Assembly (NCBI GenBank): GCA_011389535.1
Contig: JAABUE010000013.1
Coordinates: 1 to 35,568, forward strand
Length of the DNA: 35,568 nucleotides
Direction of reading: 5' to 3'
Source: Anaerolineales bacterium
Lineage (GTDB): Bacteria > Chloroflexota > Anaerolineae > Anaerolineales > Villigracilaceae
Shown: positions 32,699 through 35,568 of the stretch, in pieces
Layout: each line of letters opens with the position of its first letter
Numbering within the stretch: position 1 is the stretch's first letter
Notes under the pieces: generated by a model
Seen by the model: the letters and a program-made list of their open reading frames with translations, nothing else
The model's database searches: none
Told to the model about the DNA's origin: nothing
Translations under genes and position numbers: made by a program

Positions 32699-34117
32699 CT
32701 AGGGTCCCGGTGAGGTTGTCGCAGTTGGCGTGTACGTGACCACCGCCAGCTGGATCTGCGGAAGCCAGCCGATGCGGCCTTCAGCGTCCATTATTTCCCA
32801 CCAGACCAGGCCTTCATACACTTTTGATCCGTATAAAACGGTCACGAAGTCGCCAGGGCGGATTTGTCCGACCACCGGGCCGCCGGGTTCTTGGACCAGG
32901 TCCAGCGTTCTCCCGTTGTTGCTGTTACGCGGGATCTGCGCCAGTTGGGGAGTCGCTGTTGCGGTAGGCGGGACACTGGTAGGGCTGGGGGTGTAAGTGA
33001 CGGTTGCGGTTGGGGTAGAAGTGGTTGTCGGTGTAAAGGTAGCAGCCGTGGGCGTGACGGTGAGCGTGGGCGGGATGAGCGGGTCGAGCCGCGCCGCGAC
33101 GACCTGGTTCACCACAATGGATACCGGTCGTTGCAGTCTCAGCGCTATGTTTTGTTGTAGTTCGACCACATCTTCGTAGCGAAGCTGCCTTGAAACACGT
33201 AATGTGGCCGTCAGGTGGAGCGTTTCGCCTTCCTGGATCGGGTTAAGATCTGTCAGCTCAGCCTCAAAATGAGCGACTTCTTCCTGGACGACGATATTGA
33301 TCTGGCGGTTTTCGGTTGCGTTGCGAAAGAAGCGCGCGCTGAGAATGGAGAGCGGTACCAGCAACATGAGCGTAAAAACAGCCGAAACAGCCAGCGCGCG
33401 CGTGGCCCGTTTCCCGGCGACGCGTTTGGGGGCAAATCCCAGCGCGAAAAACACCAGCATCCCTGAGAACGCTATGGTGACCGCGTTGGTCAGGAACAGC
33501 AGCAGCGCGCCGCCGGCCACATCCCAGCGGCCCATGGCGATCCCGATCCCCACCGTACACAACGGCGGCATCAAAGCAGTCGCGATGGCAACCCCGGGCA
33601 GCGCTGCCGAAATGGATGGCATCGCCAGCGCAAAGGCAGCCGCCAGGCCGCCCGCCAAGGCGATGGTCAGGTCAATTGGGCTGGGATGGGTGCGTGAAAG
33701 CACTTCCGCAGGCAGTTCCTGCAGGGTGACGAACGGGAGATAGCGATTGCCCCAGGCCAGTAAAGCGGCCATCAGGATCGCCAGGAGCGCGCCACGCGCC
33801 AGGGCCACGCTCGAGTCGCTGAACAGGCGCGCGTCACCGATCAAGGAGGCCAGCCCGATCCCAATGATGGGCGACATGAGCGGAGCAACCAGCATGGCCC
33901 CAATGATCACCGCGGCTGAGTTGGTCAAAAGCCCCAGGGTGGCGATCACGGCAGAGAGCAATACCAGCAGGAAAAAGGCGAAATCGGGAGTGCAGGAATC
34001 TCGCAACTGCACCTGTACTTCGGCGCGTCGCTCCAGGGTTACCGGTTTGACGGCTTTGCGCACAATATGCCGGATCATTGATCGTAAGGAAGGCTGGACG
34101 GGTTCAGGCAGGCTCAT
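32699..34117 (-). CDS. DUF389 membrane protein fused to an extracellular SH3-like domain
   Basis: 472 residues. After a basic N-terminus, several membrane segments (about 45-270) carry the DUF389 signatures TNSAAVIIGAMLVAPLMSPIIGIGLASLIGD and MPSISAALPGVAIATALMPPLCTVGIGIAMGRWDVAGGALLLFLTNA. A soluble domain (about 275-350) follows, then a Thr/Pro linker (about 355-390) and an SH3b-like domain (about 395-455: LVQEPGGPVVGQIRPGDFVTVLYGSKVYEGLVWWEIMDAEGRIGWLP). SH3b domains often bind peptidoglycan, so the tail may tether the protein to the wall. DUF389 has no firmly known function. The start at 34117 is the first ATG of the frame in the divergent spacer; no obvious ribosome site is seen. Confidence 0.88.
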   Translation of the reverse strand: MSLPEPVQPSLRSMIRHIVRKAVKPVTLERRAEVQVQLRDSCTPDFAFFLLVLLSAVIATLGLLTNSAAVIIGAMLVAPLMSPIIGIGLASLIGDARLFSDSSVALARGALLAILMAALLAWGNRYLPFVTLQELPAEVLSRTHPSPIDLTIALAGGLAAAFALAMPSISAALPGVAIATALMPPLCTVGIGIAMGRWDVAGGALLLFLTNAVTIAFSGMLVFFALGFAPKRVAGKRATRALAVSAVFTLMLLVPLSILSARFFRNATENRQINIVVQEEVAHFEAELTDLNPIQEGETLHLTATLRVSRQLRYEDVVELQQNIALRLQRPVSIVVNQVVAARLDPLIPPTLTVTPTAATFTPTTTSTPTATVTYTPSPTSVPPTATATPQLAQIPRNSNNGRTLDLVQEPGGPVVGQIRPGDFVTVLYGSKVYEGLVWWEIMDAEGRIGWLPQIQLAVVTYTPTATTSPGP

Positions 34118-34172
34118 TGATCACCATTTTTGGGGATTGTCCTTATTCTACCCGCAACCTTCCACATAAGAC

Positions 34173-34178
34173 TATAAT
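34173..34178 (+). promoter_or_regulatory. TATAAT -10 box of the GNAT gene, leaderless geometry
   Basis: Perfect TATAAT, then six bases (AGCCTC), then ATG 34185. The region CTATAATAG is nearly self-complementary, so the same bases could supply a TATTAT -10 for the opposite strand. Confidence 0.65.
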
Positions 34179-34184
34179 AGCCTC

Positions 34185-35177
34185 ATGACATCCGTCCCGC
34201 TCCCGGCTAGTTCGTCTGCCAGCAGATACGTACGCCCGCTCAATGTTCTGCGAGATCTGCCGCGCGTGGCCGACCTGATCGAACTGTGTTTTGACACCAA
34301 TATGGACAGCGAAGGCCGCTCCTACATCCGGCAGATGCGACGCGCCAGCCGGGATGTGTCCTTCATGCGTTGGGCCAGCGCTGCGATTGAAACCGCCTCT
34401 TTGCCGCTCTCCGGTTTTGTCTGGGAACAGGATGGGCGCATCGTCGGCAACGCCAGTCTGGTACCATTTCGCCACAAAGGCAAACGTATTTTCTTGATCG
34501 CCAACGTCGCCACACACCCGGACCACCGCCGTAAGGGCATCGCCCGTTTTTTGACAGAACAAGTCATGAGGCAGGCCCGCCAACGCGGCGCCGACCAACT
34601 CTGGCTGCACGTCCGTGCGGATAATCCCGGCGCGGTTCAAATGTACTCAGAACTGGGATTCGTAGAACGCGCGCGACGGATAACCTGGCGCATGAGCAAA
34701 TCTCTCACTCCCCCACGCACTCGTTCAGACCACGCTCGCGGCCTGCCAACCGTTACCAGGCGGCACTCCCATTTTTGGCCGCAACAGCTTGCCTGGCTTG
34801 AACGGTTGCATCCGGAAGAATTAAGCTGGTACCGCTCCCCCAGTTGGAACAGTCTCAAACCCGGTATGTGGAACTCCTTATACCGCCTCTTTATCGAATT
34901 CGACATTCAACAATGGGCTGTACAGAAAAATGGAAAGTTGCAAGGTGTACTTGCCTGGATACCAACTATTCACACTATGCCCTTGTGGCTGGCCTGTGAT
35001 CCCGGCGCCGATCCAGATTCGATTACTACCCTGTTTCTAAACGCGCATCGAGACCTGGGCTACCGGCAAAGCCTGACGCTCGACCACCCTGCCGGTTTGC
35101 AGGAAGATGCCCTTCAGGCAGCCGGTTTTACTGTTTCCCGGACCCTGATCTGGATGCGTTCAGAAAGTGCAACCTAG
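34185..35177 (+). CDS. GNAT family N-acetyltransferase with a C-terminal extra domain
   Basis: 330 residues. A GNAT domain occupies about residues 20-170, with VGNASLVPFRHKGKRIFLIANVATHPDHRRKGIARFLTEQVMRQA (the acetyl-CoA loop being RRKGIA) and NPGAVQMYSELGF. The region about 190-330 has no clear family but shows a weak GNAT-like strand pattern (WAVQKNGKLQGVLAWIP), so it may be a duplicated, degenerate half. The substrate is unknown. It is divergent from the DUF389 gene with a 67-bp spacer, and its mRNA is probably leaderless. A transposase remnant follows 43 bases later on the opposite strand. Confidence 0.88.
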   Translation: MTSVPLPASSSASRYVRPLNVLRDLPRVADLIELCFDTNMDSEGRSYIRQMRRASRDVSFMRWASAAIETASLPLSGFVWEQDGRIVGNASLVPFRHKGKRIFLIANVATHPDHRRKGIARFLTEQVMRQARQRGADQLWLHVRADNPGAVQMYSELGFVERARRITWRMSKSLTPPRTRSDHARGLPTVTRRHSHFWPQQLAWLERLHPEELSWYRSPSWNSLKPGMWNSLYRLFIEFDIQQWAVQKNGKLQGVLAWIPTIHTMPLWLACDPGADPDSITTLFLNAHRDLGYRQSLTLDHPAGLQEDALQAAGFTVSRTLIWMRSESAT

Positions 35178-35220
35178 GCTTTGATCCCTCGTATTTATAT
35201 GAGCAGTGTGCATAATGTTT

Positions 35221-35568
35221 TCAAGAAAAGGCAGTCAATAGGTTTGAAATCTGTCTAAGCGGTAAACCGAAGGCGTTATTGACGATCATAGCGATTTGCA
35301 CGGCCAAAACGCCCAGGCAAAGGAAAGAGCGCACGTTCGCCAAGTGTTGCAGCGGAAGCTGTTTATGGTTATTGGCAGTACCCAGCACCTTAGCAAACAA
35401 ATCGAAGATGGGTTCGATCGCGGTTTTTCGGCAGGTTAGCCAGTTCCTGCAAGGAGTTTTGGCGATAAAACGATGGTAGGCTCGAGCATAGCGGCCGTTT
35501 TTCCATCTGGTTGCTGGTGTCAGTAGAACGACACCTTCAGCAGCCCAATTTCTGACCCGCATGGCTTT
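35221..35568 (-). mobile_element. Transposase C-terminal part (IS4/DDE-like), truncated by the window edge
   Basis: On the minus strand the frame is open from the window edge to a stop at 35221 (116 codons). It contains WKNGRYARAYHRFIAK, CRKTAIEPIFDLFAKVLG and NHKQLPLQHLANVRSFLCLGVLAVQIAMIVN. The RKTAIEPIFDLFAKVLG stretch resembles the glutamate region of DDE transposases (RxxIEPxF...), the third catalytic acid being E in AIEPIF. The N-terminal DDE residues lie outside the window, so intactness cannot be judged. An internal ATG at 35562 is probably not the real start. No terminal inverted repeat was identified between 35178 and 35220. Confidence 0.8.

Noticed and set aside
1-35568. CRISPR arrays, restriction or other known defence systems
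   Set aside because: No regularly spaced repeats and no Cas, restriction-modification, toxin-antitoxin or retron proteins were seen. The sirtuin is a plain metabolic-type SIR2 with zinc site, unlike the defence SIR2 fusions.

Overview
The window most resembles a chromosomal segment of a Chloroflexota bacterium, probably class Anaerolineae. This is inferred from protein style, not from a search: threonine/proline-rich 'TPTAT'-type linkers on secreted proteins, a CpaE-like response regulator, a large secreted metallopeptidase with a C-terminal carbohydrate-binding-like region, and single housekeeping genes scattered between accessory ones. Codon use looks even across the window. The only clear mobile-element protein is a transposase fragment at the extreme right edge.

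Layout. 1-4.3 kb (minus strand): an edge-truncated YbhN/LPG-synthase-like membrane protein, a YugP-like zinc peptidase, an S41 C-terminal processing peptidase, a small membrane protein and a HAD nucleotidase. 4.4-7.8 kb (plus): mutL, a GGDEF diguanylate cyclase and a zinc alcohol dehydrogenase family protein. 7.85-11.0 kb (minus): a translationally coupled operon of CpaE-like response regulator, sirtuin and GAF histidine kinase. 11.1-12.0 kb: ssrA (tmRNA) followed by palindromic DNA. 12.0-16.7 kb (plus): a lipoprotein, dnaK, a C39-type peptidase and a frameshifted four-helix-bundle gene. 16.7-22.1 kb (plus): an SbcD-like nuclease, an MFS carrier, a GNAT/BcerS-like acyltransferase, an alarmone-hydrolase-like HD protein and a DegV protein. 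22.3-25.9 kb (plus): yebC, ruvC, a MgtC/DUF4010 membrane protein, a cupin and ruvA. 26-34.1 kb (minus): an M28 aminopeptidase, a secreted HExxH peptidase, clpC and a DUF389-SH3 fusion. 34.2 kb to the end: a GNAT protein and the transposase remnant.

The most striking feature is ssrA. Its T-loop is interrupted by a 281-nt ORF-less group I intron. P1 (with the U.G splice-site pair), P2-P9, paired P7.1/P7.2-like hairpins and a 6-bp P10 can all be read by eye. Precise removal restores a perfect 5-bp T stem and 7-nt T loop. Every trans-translation event in this cell would therefore depend on prior ribozyme splicing.

A second window-wide pattern is the placement of perfect TATAAT boxes 6-7 nt upstream of the start codon in five genes. 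That is the geometry of leaderless mRNAs, and it coexists with ordinary Shine-Dalgarno genes. Several intergenic spaces also carry long perfect or near-perfect palindromes, the largest a spacer-free 50-bp palindrome between the DegV gene and yebC.

Functionally the window mixes protein quality control (tmRNA, DnaK, ClpC, S41, YugP), DNA repair (MutL, SbcD-like, RuvA/RuvC), signalling (GGDEF, kinase/regulator, HD alarmone enzyme) and secreted proteolysis.
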